Part shown: positions 26,208-35,983 of the stretch, piece after piece
Layout of the letters: every line of letters begins with the position of its first letter
How positions within the stretch are numbered: position 1 is the stretch's first letter
Source: an uncultured Chitinophagaceae bacterium
Lineage (GTDB): Bacteria; Bacteroidota; Bacteroidia; Chitinophagales; Chitinophagaceae
Length of the DNA: 64,000 nucleotides
Reading direction: 5' to 3'
Assembly: GCA_903884185.1 (NCBI GenBank)
Contig: CAISDV010000063.1
Span: forward strand, 1-64,000
The notes under the pieces: generated by a model
Databases searched by the model: none
The model's input: the letters and a program-made list of their open reading frames with translations, nothing else
Told to the model about the DNA's origin: nothing
Made by a program: the position numbers and the translations under genes

Positions 26208-27701
26208 ATGGCAACAAGAAATTCCCCCAACAACCCATCTGCAGCGCGCTTATTCGGAGAAGGTCTCACCTTCGATGATGTTTTACTGATGCCCGCTTAC
26301 AGCAAAGTACTTCCCCGCGAAGTAGATATCCGTTCCCATCTTACAAAAGACATTATCCTGAACATTCCTATGCTATCAGCAGCAATGGATACTGTTACTG
26401 AAGCTACGTTGGCAATAGCGCTGGCAAGAGAAGGCGGCCTCGGTATCCTGCATAAAAACATGAGCATCGAAAAGCAGGCAGAGCAGGTGCGTAAAGTAAA
26501 AAGAAGTGAAAGCGGAATGATCATCGACCCGGTTACTTTATTAGTTGATGCCACTATTGGCGATGCCCTGAAGTTGATGAAAGAAAACAAGATCGGTGGT
26601 ATTCCAATCGTTGATGCCGGTGGTAAATTGGTTGGGATATTAACGAATCGTGACCTGCGTTTTGAAACAGATAAAAAAAGAAAAGTAAAAGAAGTGATGA
26701 CGAAAGAAAATCTCATCACTGCACCTGAAGGCACCAACTTAAAAAAAGCAGAAGCCATTCTGCGCAATTATAAAATTGAAAAACTTCCTGTTGTAAATAA
26801 ACAGGGGAAGTTGATCGGGTTAATTACTTACCGCGATATACTGCAGATAAGAAATTACCCTAATGCCGTAAAGGATAATCATGGAAGATTATTGGTGGGC
26901 GCGGCTTTGGGTATTACCCGCGACCTGATGGAGAGAGCGGCAGCATTACAATTTGTTGGCGTAGATATAGTAACACTTGATAGCGCACATGGGCATAGCA
27001 AAGGCGTAATAGAAGCATTAAAAGCATTACGGAAAAATTTTAAACACCTCCAGATCATTGGTGGTAATGTAGGTACGGCGGCAGGAGCCAAAGCATTGGC
27101 AGAAGCAGGAGCCGATTGCGTAAAAGTAGGAATAGGCCCGGGTTCTATCTGCACCACACGTATTGTTGCCGGCGCAGGTGTACCCCAACTGACTGCAGTT
27201 ATGGAAGCAAGCAAGGCATTGAAACAAAAGGGCATTCCGGTTATTGCAGATGGTGGTATCCGTTATACAGGCGATATGGTAAAAGCACTTGCTGCAGGTG
27301 CTAACGCAGTCATGATGGGAAGTGTTTTTGCAGGGGTGGAAGAAAGCCCGGGCGAAACGATCATTTATGAAGGAAGAAAATTCAAAGAATACCGTGGCAT
27401 GGGTTCACTGGGTGCTATGAGCCAGGGAAGTGGCGACAGGTATTTCCAGGATGTGGAAGAAGATATCAAAAAATTTGTACCCGAAGGCATTGAAGGCCGT
27501 GTAGCATACAAGGGCAACCTGAGCGAAATAGTGTATCAGTATGTAGGCGGATTGCGTGCAGGCATGGGTTATTGCGGCGCAGCAAATATGAAAGCATTAC
27601 AGCAAGCCACTTTTGTAAAGATCACCAATGCAGGTATGAAAGAAAGCCACGCACATGATATTGATGTTACGAAGGAAGCGCCGAATTATAGTAGTAAGTA
27701 G
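26208..27701 (+). CDS. guaB: inosine-5'-monophosphate dehydrogenase
   Basis: Oxidises IMP to XMP with NAD, the committed step of GMP synthesis. A TIM barrel is interrupted by paired CBS domains (about 100-215). The catalytic loop [13 protein letters not shown] carries Cys 315, and [30 protein letters not shown] and the flap [19 protein letters not shown] follow. Length 497 is normal. The start is ATG 26208, not the TTG six bases earlier. The stop TAG begins a 19-unit heptamer array. Confidence 0.97.
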   Translation: MATRNSPNNPSAARLFGEGLTFDDVLLMPAYSKVLPREVDIRSHLTKDIILNIPMLSAAMDTVTEATLAIALAREGGLGILHKNMSIEKQAEQVRKVKRSESGMIIDPVTLLVDATIGDALKLMKENKIGGIPIVDAGGKLVGILTNRDLRFETDKKRKVKEVMTKENLITAPEGTNLKKAEAILRNYKIEKLPVVNKQGKLIGLITYRDILQIRNYPNAVKDNHGRLLVGAALGITRDLMERAAALQFVGVDIVTLDSAHGHSKGVIEALKALRKNFKHLQIIGGNVGTAAGAKALAEAGADCVKVGIGPGSICTTRIVAGAGVPQLTAVMEASKALKQKGIPVIADGGIRYTGDMVKALAAGANAVMMGSVFAGVEESPGETIIYEGRKFKEYRGMGSLGAMSQGSGDRYFQDVEEDIKKFVPEGIEGRVAYKGNLSEIVYQYVGGLRAGMGYCGAANMKALQQATFVKITNAGMKESHAHDIDVTKEAPNYSSK

Positions 27702-27832
27702 TTACTGGTTTCCAGTTTCCAGTTGCTGGTTACCGGTTGCTGATTATTTGAAACTAGTAACTGGTTGGTTGTTACCGGTTGATGATTGTTTGAAGCTAGT
27801 AACTGGTAACCAGCAACTGGCATCCGGCAACT
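27700..27832 (+). repeat. 19-unit heptamer array between guaB and lnt
   Basis: Nineteen consecutive 7-mers remain in phase from AGTTACT at 27700 to GGCAACT at 27832. The first half reads GGTTACC-type and the last part AGTAACT/GGTAACC-type. Two non-canonical pairs, GATTATT-TGAAACT and GATTGTT-TGAAGCT, mark a higher-order repeat; a similar GATTATT unit occurs at 46809. The guaB stop codon is made by its first bases. Confidence 0.85.
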
Positions 27833-27871
27833 AAAAAATATTCCCGAACTTTCGTTTTCAAAAGATATTCG

Positions 27872-29455
27872 TTGAAAAAAATCACCCTGTTAGGATTAAG
27901 TATTGGTTCAGGCGTATTACTATGGGCGTCGTGGCCTGTATCTCCTTTTACTTTTTTGATATTCTTTGCGCTTGTCCCGTTATTATATGTTGCTGATAGC
28001 ACGCAAAAAAGAACTCGCTTCTTTTTATATTCTTTTATTGCCATGCTTACCTGGAATGCTGCTGCTACCTGGTGGATATGGAATTCTACAGATGCAGGCA
28101 GTATTGCCGCTATCATTGCCAATGCGTTATTGATGTGCATACCCTGGTGGGGTTATCATGTTTTCAAAAACAAGTTCGGAAAAAAGACAGGCTATATTTC
28201 ATTAGTTGTATTCTGGATGTGTTTTGAATACATACATCTCAACTGGCAATTAAGCTGGCCGTGGTTGACAATGGGAAATGTTTTTGCTTCTCATCCTTCC
28301 TGGGTACAGTGGTATGATTGTACAGGAGTGGGTGGTGGAACATTATGGATATTGCTGGTGAATATCCTGGTTAAGAGAACCATTGACATCCGAAGGAAAG
28401 AAGGTTGGGTGGCTGATATAGCAAACATGAAATCTTGGGCAGCCTATACTGTTCTAGTTATAGTACCTTTTTTCTATAGTGGAGTTTACGGAGCTTTGCA
28501 TTCACATGAAACTTCATCGTACAAAGTTCTTATCGTTCAACCCAATATCGATCCTTACCAAAAATTTGAGAGCCTCTCTCCTTCCCAGCAAATACAAAAA
28601 TTAATTTCATTGTCAGAACCGGCAATAGATTCTACCACCCAATTAATTCTCTGGCCAGAGACGGCGCTGGATGCTAATATTACACAAGATCAGACCCAAA
28701 CCAATTCGGTATATGAACCTGTTTTTAGCTTGATGAAACGCCACCCCAATGCCACATTGCTTTCAGGAATTGAAACTTTCAAAGTTTACGGAACAGAGAA
28801 AGCAACTGCCACAGCAAGAAAAGATGCAAATGGTTTTTATTACGACGCATTCAATGCAGCAGTTGTCATTAAAGCGGGACAGCCCTTACAATTTTATCAC
28901 AAGAGCAAATTAGTTCCGGGTGTAGAATCACTTCCTACTTTTTTAAACTTCATGGCTCCTGTATTTGAAAAATTCGGAGGCACTGCCGGAGGTTATGGAA
29001 GAGACACTGGTTCCGTTGCTTTTCATGTACCGGGCGATACATTCATTACTGCACCCATCATTTGTTATGAAAGTATTTACGGCGAATATGTTGCGAGCTA
29101 TGTAAAAAAAGGCGCGAACATACTTACTATTATCACCAATGATGGTTGGTGGGGCAATACCCCCGGGCACCGGCAACACCTGGCGTATGCAAGGTTACGA
29201 GCCATTGAAACAAGAAGGTATGTAGCACGTAGCGCCAACACGGGGATCAGTGCAGTAATAGATGATCACGGAAATATTCTTGAAACCCAGCCCTGGGATA
29301 AAGCAGCAGTGATCTCTTATGATATTCCTGCATTTTCCGGTGAAACATTTTATGTTCGCTATGGTGATTATTTATACAAGATAGCTACGCTAATAGCTTG
29401 TTTATTTTTTGCATGGAATTTGATACTTTGGATAAGAAAGAAGATCAGCCGTTAA
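27872..29455 (+). CDS. lnt: apolipoprotein N-acyltransferase
   Basis: Inner-membrane enzyme that adds the third acyl chain to lipoproteins. About residues 5-205 hold several membrane helices. The C-terminal periplasmic nitrilase-like domain has the triad Glu 263 (LWPETALDA), Lys 344 (FYHKSKLVPG) and Cys 398 (APIICYES). Length 527 is normal. The start is the TTG at 27872 giving MKKITLLGL; no ATG occurs before residue 58, which would remove two helices. Its clients would include the SusD, DUF1735 and TlpA lipoproteins encoded here. Confidence 0.94.
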   Translation: MKKITLLGLSIGSGVLLWASWPVSPFTFLIFFALVPLLYVADSTQKRTRFFLYSFIAMLTWNAAATWWIWNSTDAGSIAAIIANALLMCIPWWGYHVFKNKFGKKTGYISLVVFWMCFEYIHLNWQLSWPWLTMGNVFASHPSWVQWYDCTGVGGGTLWILLVNILVKRTIDIRRKEGWVADIANMKSWAAYTVLVIVPFFYSGVYGALHSHETSSYKVLIVQPNIDPYQKFESLSPSQQIQKLISLSEPAIDSTTQLILWPETALDANITQDQTQTNSVYEPVFSLMKRHPNATLLSGIETFKVYGTEKATATARKDANGFYYDAFNAAVVIKAGQPLQFYHKSKLVPGVESLPTFLNFMAPVFEKFGGTAGGYGRDTGSVAFHVPGDTFITAPIICYESIYGEYVASYVKKGANILTIITNDGWWGNTPGHRQHLAYARLRAIETRRYVARSANTGISAVIDDHGNILETQPWDKAAVISYDIPAFSGETFYVRYGDYLYKIATLIACLFFAWNLILWIRKKISR

Positions 29456-29465
29456 AACCCCGAGA

Positions 29466-29530
29466 AAACCCCGAGGTTTTTCATTCATCTCATAAAAGTT
29501 GGGGTGACTCTAAAAAAAACCTCGGGGTTT
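29466..29530 (+). terminator. large inverted repeat after lnt
   Basis: A 16-bp perfect inverted repeat, AAACCCCGAGGTTTTT (29466-29481) and its complement (29515-29530), encloses a 33-base loop. A direct copy of the first eleven bases, AAAACCCCGAG, precedes it at 29454-29464 and overlaps the lnt stop. It probably terminates lnt or folds in the leader of the next gene, whose ATG is 12 bases on. Confidence 0.65.
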
Positions 29531-29542
29531 GTAAATAGTTCC

Positions 29543-30352
29543 ATGCAAAAACAATTTCAATATAAAAATGCAACTATCTCCTACACATTGGTTGGCAGCG
29601 GTCAACCCGTAGTTTTATTACATGGATTTGGAGAGGACAGTCGCATCTTTAACGAACAACTTGAATTTTTAAAAGAACATTGTTTATTGATCATTCCCGA
29701 CTTACCCGGATCAGGGCTTTCTTCCATACTACCATTTGACGCAGGCATTGACGACTATGCGCATTGCATTAAGTCGTTACTTGAGTTTGAAAATATTGCC
29801 TCCTGTGTGATACTTGGACATAGCATGGGGGGATACATTGCCCTGGCATTTGCTGAAGCGTATCCACAAATGATAAGAGGTTTGGGATTGATCCATTCCA
29901 CGGCTTTTGCAGACGGTGAAGAAAAGAAGGTTTTACGCAGAAAAGCCATCTTATTTATGCAGGATAAGGGGGCTTTTGCTTTTTTAAAAACTTCCATTCC
30001 CAATTTATTCAGTAAGAAATTCCGGGAAGCGTTTCCGGAACGTATAGAGTCTTTAATTGAAGACAGCAGGCAGCTCAGTACTGAAGTTTGCTGTCAATAT
30101 TATTACGCCATGATAAACCGGCCCGACAGAACAAATGTCTTGAAAAGCAACCTGTTACCTGTTTTATTCGTAATTGGAACGGAAGACATGGCTGTCCCGA
30201 TGGATGATATAGTGAAACAGGTTCACCTGCCTGGATGTTCGTATATTCATATCCTTGAAAATACCGCTCACATGGGTATTTGGGAGGCTACCGCGCAGGT
30301 GAATCTTTACCTGTTAGATTTTATTAAACAGGTAACAACATTGGCTCCATGA
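29543..30352 (+). CDS. alpha/beta hydrolase
   Basis: A 269-residue alpha/beta hydrolase-fold protein with the oxyanion motif LLHGFGEDSRIF, nucleophile elbow GHSMGGYIALAFAE (Ser near residue 94), and the late Asp (GTEDMAVP) and His (ENTAHMGIW) that complete a triad. No signal peptide, so it is cytosolic. The frame is open from 29504, but ATG 29543 fits the family start. Its TGA overlaps the ATG of the next gene by four bases, implying translational coupling to a T9SS cargo gene. The substrate is unknown. Confidence 0.88.
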   Translation: MQKQFQYKNATISYTLVGSGQPVVLLHGFGEDSRIFNEQLEFLKEHCLLIIPDLPGSGLSSILPFDAGIDDYAHCIKSLLEFENIASCVILGHSMGGYIALAFAEAYPQMIRGLGLIHSTAFADGEEKKVLRRKAILFMQDKGAFAFLKTSIPNLFSKKFREAFPERIESLIEDSRQLSTEVCCQYYYAMINRPDRTNVLKSNLLPVLFVIGTEDMAVPMDDIVKQVHLPGCSYIHILENTAHMGIWEATAQVNLYLLDFIKQVTTLAP

Positions 30353-32970
30353 AGAAATTTTTCTTCATATTTTTTCTCCTGACCTATGCATTAAGTGCAA
30401 CAGCCAAACATATTGCCGGCGGGGAATTGTTTTACCGGTACCTCGGCCCGGGTAACACCCCCAATTCGGGCAGTTATGAGATCACATTACGTTTATTCAG
30501 GGAATGCACTTCAGATGGCCCGTTACTTGAGAATGAGGTCGTGAACACGGGCTTGTATGATCTTGTTACAAACGTTTTAATAAAAAGTATTCCGATGCCC
30601 ATCCAGGGCGGTATTGTTACGCTCAACCTGAATACTGCTGATATCCCCTGCCTGACAGGAAGCCCAAATGTTTGTTACCAGATGGCGATCTACCAGGCAA
30701 CGGTAGATATCACTTTCAATGCAAATGGCTATTTATTATCAAGAACAGGAGGTAACAGAACGGCGAACATTGTTAATGTGTCCGGATCCAGCAGCAGTAC
30801 CGGTGCTACTTATACCACACAAATTCCCGGAACGAATGTATTGCCTTCAGGAGAGTTTAACAGTAGCCCTCAATTTTTGGTGAAGGATACTACCCTTGTA
30901 TGTGCCAAGAAAAAATTTACACTTGATTTTGGCGCCAGTGATGTGGACCATGATTCTCTTTCTTATTCTTTTTGTGATTCTTACAGCGGCATGAGAACAG
31001 ATGCAGGTGCACTTACTTCCCCTTATACCAGCCTGCTTAGTTACCAGTTTCCTTATAGCGGAGGCAGCCCGTTGGGAGATAAGGTAACGATCAACAGCAA
31101 GACAGGTATCATCAGTGGGATTGCCCCGGGCGAAGGACGATATGTTGTAAATGTTTGCATCCAGGAATGGCGGCATGGTAAGCTGATCAACCAACATAGA
31201 AAAGATTTTATTTTAAGAGTGCAGGCCTGCGACCTGATCGAGGCGGATCTGCCGGATAAGATCGTCAACTGTAATGATTTTACGGTGCATTTTGAAGATC
31301 AGTCAAGTTCCTCTTCGATCATATCATATCTATGGACGATCACCGGAGGCAATACTATTGTTTCAACAGATCCAACAGTTGATTATACTTTTCCAGACAC
31401 AGGCAGGTATGTGGTATCGCTTACAGTGAACGGCCCTAATGGATGTGTGGGCAATGCCAGTGCACCGGTTTATATCTACCCGGGATTTTATCCTGGCTTC
31501 GGAGTTGTGGGTGATTGTTATGCAAAGCCTTTTACTTTCACTGATTCAACTACAGCCAAATATGGTTATATCAATAGTTGGGCATGGGCTTTTAGCGATA
31601 AGTTCATCAGTACGGGTGCAGATACTTCCTCACAGCAAAATCCATCCTATCAATATTCCCAACCTCAAAATACAACAGCGATATTAATTGTTGGAAGCAG
31701 CAAAGGCTGTGTTGACACAGTGCAGCATGATATAGCCGTATTGGGCAAACCCCTTATCCAATTGCCATTCAGGGATACTTTGATATGTAGTATTGATTCG
31801 GTGCCATTGATAGCGAATAGCAGTGGCAGTTCTTCCTGGACACCCAACTATAATATCATCAACCCAAATACTTCTAAACCTATTGTTTATCCGAAAGACA
31901 CAACTGTTTATATAGTGACCGTTACACAAAACGGTTGCACCAACACTGATTCCATCAAAGTAAATGTGCTGGATTATATTACAGTGAAAGTTGGACTTGA
32001 TACAGGCATTTGCAGAACAGATACTTTCCGGCTTCATCCGGTGAGTTACGCATTAAGTTATCATTGGACACCTGCTACCGGGTTGGATGATCCTAATACC
32101 AAATACCCGTTGGCAAAACCATTGAGCACTATACGTTATTATGTTACTGCCAATCTGGGAAAATGCCAGGACCATGATTCTATTCTTGTAAAAGTGACAC
32201 CATATCCGCAATCTAATGCGGGGCCTGATACGGCAGTTTGTTTTGGCGACAGGGCCCAGTTACATGCAAGCATTGTGGCTTCATCATTTGTATGGCGGCC
32301 GGCAAACACTTTGCTAAATCCCAATACACTTTTCCCGGTTGCAGGGCCAAGTAAAACAACACAGTATATTCTTACAGTTGCAGATACACTGGGTTGTTCG
32401 AAACTTGTAAATGATACGATAATGGTGAGAGTGATTCAGCCGATACATGTTTTTGCCGGAAGAGATACTTTTATTGTTGCCAACCAACCACTTCAACTGG
32501 CTGCTTCAACCACAGAGGAAGAAGTGGTAACTTATACGTGGACACCTGCATTCGGCCTGAATAATCCATCTATCTCCAACCCGATAGTAACATTGGGATC
32601 TGGTACTGATTCGGTAAAGTATACCGTAAGGGCAACCGTTGCTGAGGGATGTTATGGCGTAGATGATATTATCGTAAGGGTGTTTAAAGCAAGTCCCGAG
32701 ATATTTGTGCCAAGTGCATTCACCCCTAACGGCGATGGGAAAAATGATATAGTCAAATCCATACCTACCGGCATCACCAAATTTCAATACTTCCGTATTT
32801 ATAACCGGTTTGGCCAGATGCTTTTCAGTAGTTCCGACCCTTTAAAGGGATGGGATGGAAATTTTGGTGGCACACAGCAACCAAGCGGTACTTATGTTTA
32901 TACGGCACAGGGAATTGATTATATGGGTAAAACTATCTCGCGGAAGGGTACCGTGGTTTTGATTCGTTAA
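30349..32970 (+). CDS. T9SS type B sorted PKD/Ig-repeat surface protein
   Basis: An 873-residue secreted protein. The signal peptide MKKFFFIFFLLTYALSATA is followed by KHIAGGELFYRYLGPG, a start shared by a Bacteroidota family of large adhesin-like proteins. About 305-470 holds two PKD-like domains (YLWTITGG, SWAWAFSD). About 475-775 holds four repeated ~80-residue beta domains, each with a D-T-x-x-C start and a (S/T)WTP motif. The CHU_C sorting domain (FVPSAFTPNGDGKNDI) ends RKGTVVLIR. Translation may be coupled to the upstream hydrolase. Adhesion or surface-matrix function is inferred; no enzyme motif is seen. Confidence 0.88.
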   Translation: MKKFFFIFFLLTYALSATAKHIAGGELFYRYLGPGNTPNSGSYEITLRLFRECTSDGPLLENEVVNTGLYDLVTNVLIKSIPMPIQGGIVTLNLNTADIPCLTGSPNVCYQMAIYQATVDITFNANGYLLSRTGGNRTANIVNVSGSSSSTGATYTTQIPGTNVLPSGEFNSSPQFLVKDTTLVCAKKKFTLDFGASDVDHDSLSYSFCDSYSGMRTDAGALTSPYTSLLSYQFPYSGGSPLGDKVTINSKTGIISGIAPGEGRYVVNVCIQEWRHGKLINQHRKDFILRVQACDLIEADLPDKIVNCNDFTVHFEDQSSSSSIISYLWTITGGNTIVSTDPTVDYTFPDTGRYVVSLTVNGPNGCVGNASAPVYIYPGFYPGFGVVGDCYAKPFTFTDSTTAKYGYINSWAWAFSDKFISTGADTSSQQNPSYQYSQPQNTTAILIVGSSKGCVDTVQHDIAVLGKPLIQLPFRDTLICSIDSVPLIANSSGSSSWTPNYNIINPNTSKPIVYPKDTTVYIVTVTQNGCTNTDSIKVNVLDYITVKVGLDTGICRTDTFRLHPVSYALSYHWTPATGLDDPNTKYPLAKPLSTIRYYVTANLGKCQDHDSILVKVTPYPQSNAGPDTAVCFGDRAQLHASIVASSFVWRPANTLLNPNTLFPVAGPSKTTQYILTVADTLGCSKLVNDTIMVRVIQPIHVFAGRDTFIVANQPLQLAASTTEEEVVTYTWTPAFGLNNPSISNPIVTLGSGTDSVKYTVRATVAEGCYGVDDIIVRVFKASPEIFVPSAFTPNGDGKNDIVKSIPTGITKFQYFRIYNRFGQMLFSSSDPLKGWDGNFGGTQQPSGTYVYTAQGIDYMGKTISRKGTVVLIR

Positions 32971-33145
32971 TCCCTCACAAAATGCCATAATTTTTACTTT
33001 CCGTAAGCAGCAATTAGGTTGCAATCATCCTCTTTAAAACTAGTGCAGCCGCTTTGTTAAATGACCCGTTAAGGGCCATAGACTTAGCGTTTTGTGCTTA
33101 TATTCACGGCTTCTAAAATGAGGCATCAGCAAGAGACCTGATCGT

Positions 33146-35770
33146 ATGAAGAAAATCATCTGTTTACTGATCGTGCTTTTTTCAACAGTGGCCTCATTTG
33201 CCATGCACCTGAAAGGGGGATGGATACAGTATGAATACCTGGGCGTTGGGTCTGCTCCAAATACTTCTCAATACAGGATCACAGTAAGACAATACCTGCT
33301 TTGTAGCTCTACTACCGGCCAAATCGATGCTAATATTGTTCTTGGAATTTTTTACGGAGCAACAAATACTCTTTATAAAGATGTTTCTATTGCTCAGAGA
33401 GCTGATCTGAATACCAGCAAAACTACTTTTGATCCCTGTCTGAATAATCCGCCATCTGTTTGCTATAAGATCGATACTTATGTTACTGTGATCGATCTGC
33501 CTGATAACCCAGGCGGCTACATCCTTGCCGTGCAGCGCTGCTGCAGGATACAGGGTATTGTGAATGTTTCCGGTTCACAAAATGTGGGAGTTACCTACAC
33601 TAATACAATACCCGGAACGATCGGGGGTGTTGACTATCATATCAACAGCAGCCCTGCATTTGCGCAAAAAGATACCGCCATTGTTTGTTTCAGCTCGCAT
33701 TTTACTTTTGATTTCAGCGCTACAGATGCTGATGGTGATGTATTGGTATATACTTTTTGTTCGGGTCTTGATGGTGGAAGTACCAGCAATCCCGGGCCGG
33801 GAAACCCTACTAATCCGCCTTACAACAGTATTCCTTATACCGGTAATTATTCAGGTGGAAGCCCTTTGGGGCTGAATGTCACCATTGATCCTAATACCGG
33901 TATCATATCAGGGATTGCCCCTGCTACTACGGGTGATTATGTTGTAGCAGTATGCGTACAGGAATATCGCAACGGAATTTTAATTGGCACTACCAAAAAA
34001 GAGATCCATATTAGTGTAGCGGATTGTTCATTGGCAGCGGCATCGTTAAATCCAACTTATATCAACTGTAATACCTTTACAGAGTTTTTTCAAAATGAGT
34101 CCGCTTCGCCAGCCATTGTATCTTATTTATGGACTTTTGGTGACCCGCTTAATCCCGGAGCCAGTTCAACCAGTCCTACCCCTTCTTATACTTATACCGA
34201 TACAGGTACTTTTACTTTGAAACTGAAAGTAGTGGGCAGTGGGGGCTGCCAGGATTCTGCAAATGCATTAGTAAAGATCTATCCGGGTTATTCTCCGGGT
34301 TTTAAAATTACCGGAAGTTGCTACCTGAACCCATATCAGTTTACAGATACCACTAATGCAAAGTATCCTGCTGTGAATAGTTGGGCATGGAATTTTGGTG
34401 ATAATGTTTCTACAGATACTTCCAGTTTGCAAAATCCTCTTTACACTTTTGCAAGTTCAGGGCCAAGGACCATACAACTGATAGTGGCAAGCAGCAAGGG
34501 TTGTATTGATACGGTATCAAAAGTTTTAAATGTAAGTGATAAACCTGCGATAACACTTCCGTTTAAGGATACACTTATTTGCAGCATTGATACGCTACCA
34601 TTGATATCAAGTGCGAATGGAGGCACTTATTCGTGGTCGCCGAATTATAATATCAGTTCCACCACCATTGCAAAACCTTTTGTCTTTCCCAAAGACACCA
34701 CCACTTATGTTGTAACCGTCAACAATAACGGCTGCATCAATAAAGATTCCATTAAAGTGAATGTATTACAATTCATTTCGGTGGATGCAGGGCCCGATAC
34801 AGGTATTTGCAGAACAGATACGATACAATTGAATCCGGTGAGCTATGCATTGAGTTATGTATGGACATCTTCAACAGGTACGCCTGTGAACAGTGTAAAG
34901 TACCCGACCGTTCAGCCGCTTACTACCACACGTTATTATGTGTTAGCCAACCTTGGTAAATGCCAGGCACATGATTCTGTTTTAGTGAAAGTGGCTCCTT
35001 ATCCTTTTGTTGCTGTTAGTGGAGATACTGTTATCTGTTTTGGCGACCGGGTGCAATTACTAAGTGTGATCGGTGGCTCTGCTTTTGCATGGACACCCAC
35101 GAATACTTTATTGAATCCAAATACTCCCTTCCCTGTGGCAGGGCCAGTTGCAACAACTGCTTATACGCTATTTGTAACAGATACAATTGGATGCCCAAAG
35201 CCTGTTAGTGGCACGGTAACAGTAACTGTCATCCCGAAATTTAATGTGAATGCAGGAAAAGATACCACGATCGTTGCGGGCCAGCCTTTGCAATTGCAGG
35301 TAACAGGAGGGCCGGGAGCAACTAATCTTAGTTATTCATGGACGCCCACAACTGGTTTGGATAATCCGTTAATTGCTACCCCTATTGCTACTTTACCTGC
35401 GGGCACAAATCGTTTTACATATACTGCAAGGGTAACCACTTCACAAGGCTGTTATGCCGAAGATGCTGTTAATGTAATTGTCTTTAATACCGGCCCTGAG
35501 ATATTTGTTCCAAGCGCCTTTACTCCCAATGGCGATGGTAAGAATGATATTCTTCGTCCTGTTCCTGTTGGAATTGTACGCCTTGATTTCTTCCGTGTGT
35601 ATAACAGGTGGGGCCAATTGGTGTATAGCACCAGTGAAATTGGTAATGGTTGGAATGGAAACCTTGGCGGTACTGCACAGCCCAGCGGCGCTTATGTTTT
35701 TGAAGCGCAGGGGCTTGATTATTTAGGCAAGACCGTTTTTAGGAAGGGGACTTGTGTACTGATCAGGTAG
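33146..35770 (+). CDS. T9SS type B sorted PKD/Ig-repeat surface protein (paralog)
   Basis: An 874-residue paralog of the preceding gene with the same architecture throughout: signal (MKKIICLLIVLFSTVASFA), MHLKGGWIQYEYLGVG start, PKD domains (YLWTFGDP, SWAWNFGDN), four (S/T)W(T/S)P repeats, and the CHU_C domain FVPSAFTPNGDGKNDILRP ending RKGTCVLIR. The two genes look like an old tandem duplication, since identity is clearest in the last 400 residues and weaker at the N-terminus. A 175-base gap separates them, so this copy may have its own promoter. Likely T9SS cargo. Confidence 0.88.
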   Translation: MKKIICLLIVLFSTVASFAMHLKGGWIQYEYLGVGSAPNTSQYRITVRQYLLCSSTTGQIDANIVLGIFYGATNTLYKDVSIAQRADLNTSKTTFDPCLNNPPSVCYKIDTYVTVIDLPDNPGGYILAVQRCCRIQGIVNVSGSQNVGVTYTNTIPGTIGGVDYHINSSPAFAQKDTAIVCFSSHFTFDFSATDADGDVLVYTFCSGLDGGSTSNPGPGNPTNPPYNSIPYTGNYSGGSPLGLNVTIDPNTGIISGIAPATTGDYVVAVCVQEYRNGILIGTTKKEIHISVADCSLAAASLNPTYINCNTFTEFFQNESASPAIVSYLWTFGDPLNPGASSTSPTPSYTYTDTGTFTLKLKVVGSGGCQDSANALVKIYPGYSPGFKITGSCYLNPYQFTDTTNAKYPAVNSWAWNFGDNVSTDTSSLQNPLYTFASSGPRTIQLIVASSKGCIDTVSKVLNVSDKPAITLPFKDTLICSIDTLPLISSANGGTYSWSPNYNISSTTIAKPFVFPKDTTTYVVTVNNNGCINKDSIKVNVLQFISVDAGPDTGICRTDTIQLNPVSYALSYVWTSSTGTPVNSVKYPTVQPLTTTRYYVLANLGKCQAHDSVLVKVAPYPFVAVSGDTVICFGDRVQLLSVIGGSAFAWTPTNTLLNPNTPFPVAGPVATTAYTLFVTDTIGCPKPVSGTVTVTVIPKFNVNAGKDTTIVAGQPLQLQVTGGPGATNLSYSWTPTTGLDNPLIATPIATLPAGTNRFTYTARVTTSQGCYAEDAVNVIVFNTGPEIFVPSAFTPNGDGKNDILRPVPVGIVRLDFFRVYNRWGQLVYSTSEIGNGWNGNLGGTAQPSGAYVFEAQGLDYLGKTVFRKGTCVLIR

Positions 35771-35791
35771 TTATAAATTTCTTCAAAAAGC

Positions 35792-35899
35792 TGTATCGCA
35801 ATCCCGATAGGTATCGGGACGCAATGAACCGCAATGAGCGCAAAGTTCTATGGCACATCATTGCGTACTTTGCGAAACCTTTGCGTTCCTTGCGATACA
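35792..35899. repeat. 108-bp palindromic element
   Basis: Outer arms TGTATCGCAA (35792-35801) and TTGCGATACA (35890-35899) enclose a perfect hairpin CCCGATAGGTATCGGG (about 35803-35818) and opposed GCAAAG/CTTTGC motifs (GCAATGAGCGCAAAG and TTGCGTACTTTGCG). A long branched fold results. It occupies the place where the toxin partner of the following regulator would be expected. An overlapping frame here (35752-36045) is not a credible gene. Confidence 0.7.
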
Positions 35900-35983
35900 A
35901 AAAAATGTTGCAAGATTTGCAGAAACAGGAACAAGTTTCTATATTTGGAAACAGCTATTTTACAAAGAATGTTTTCAAATTTT

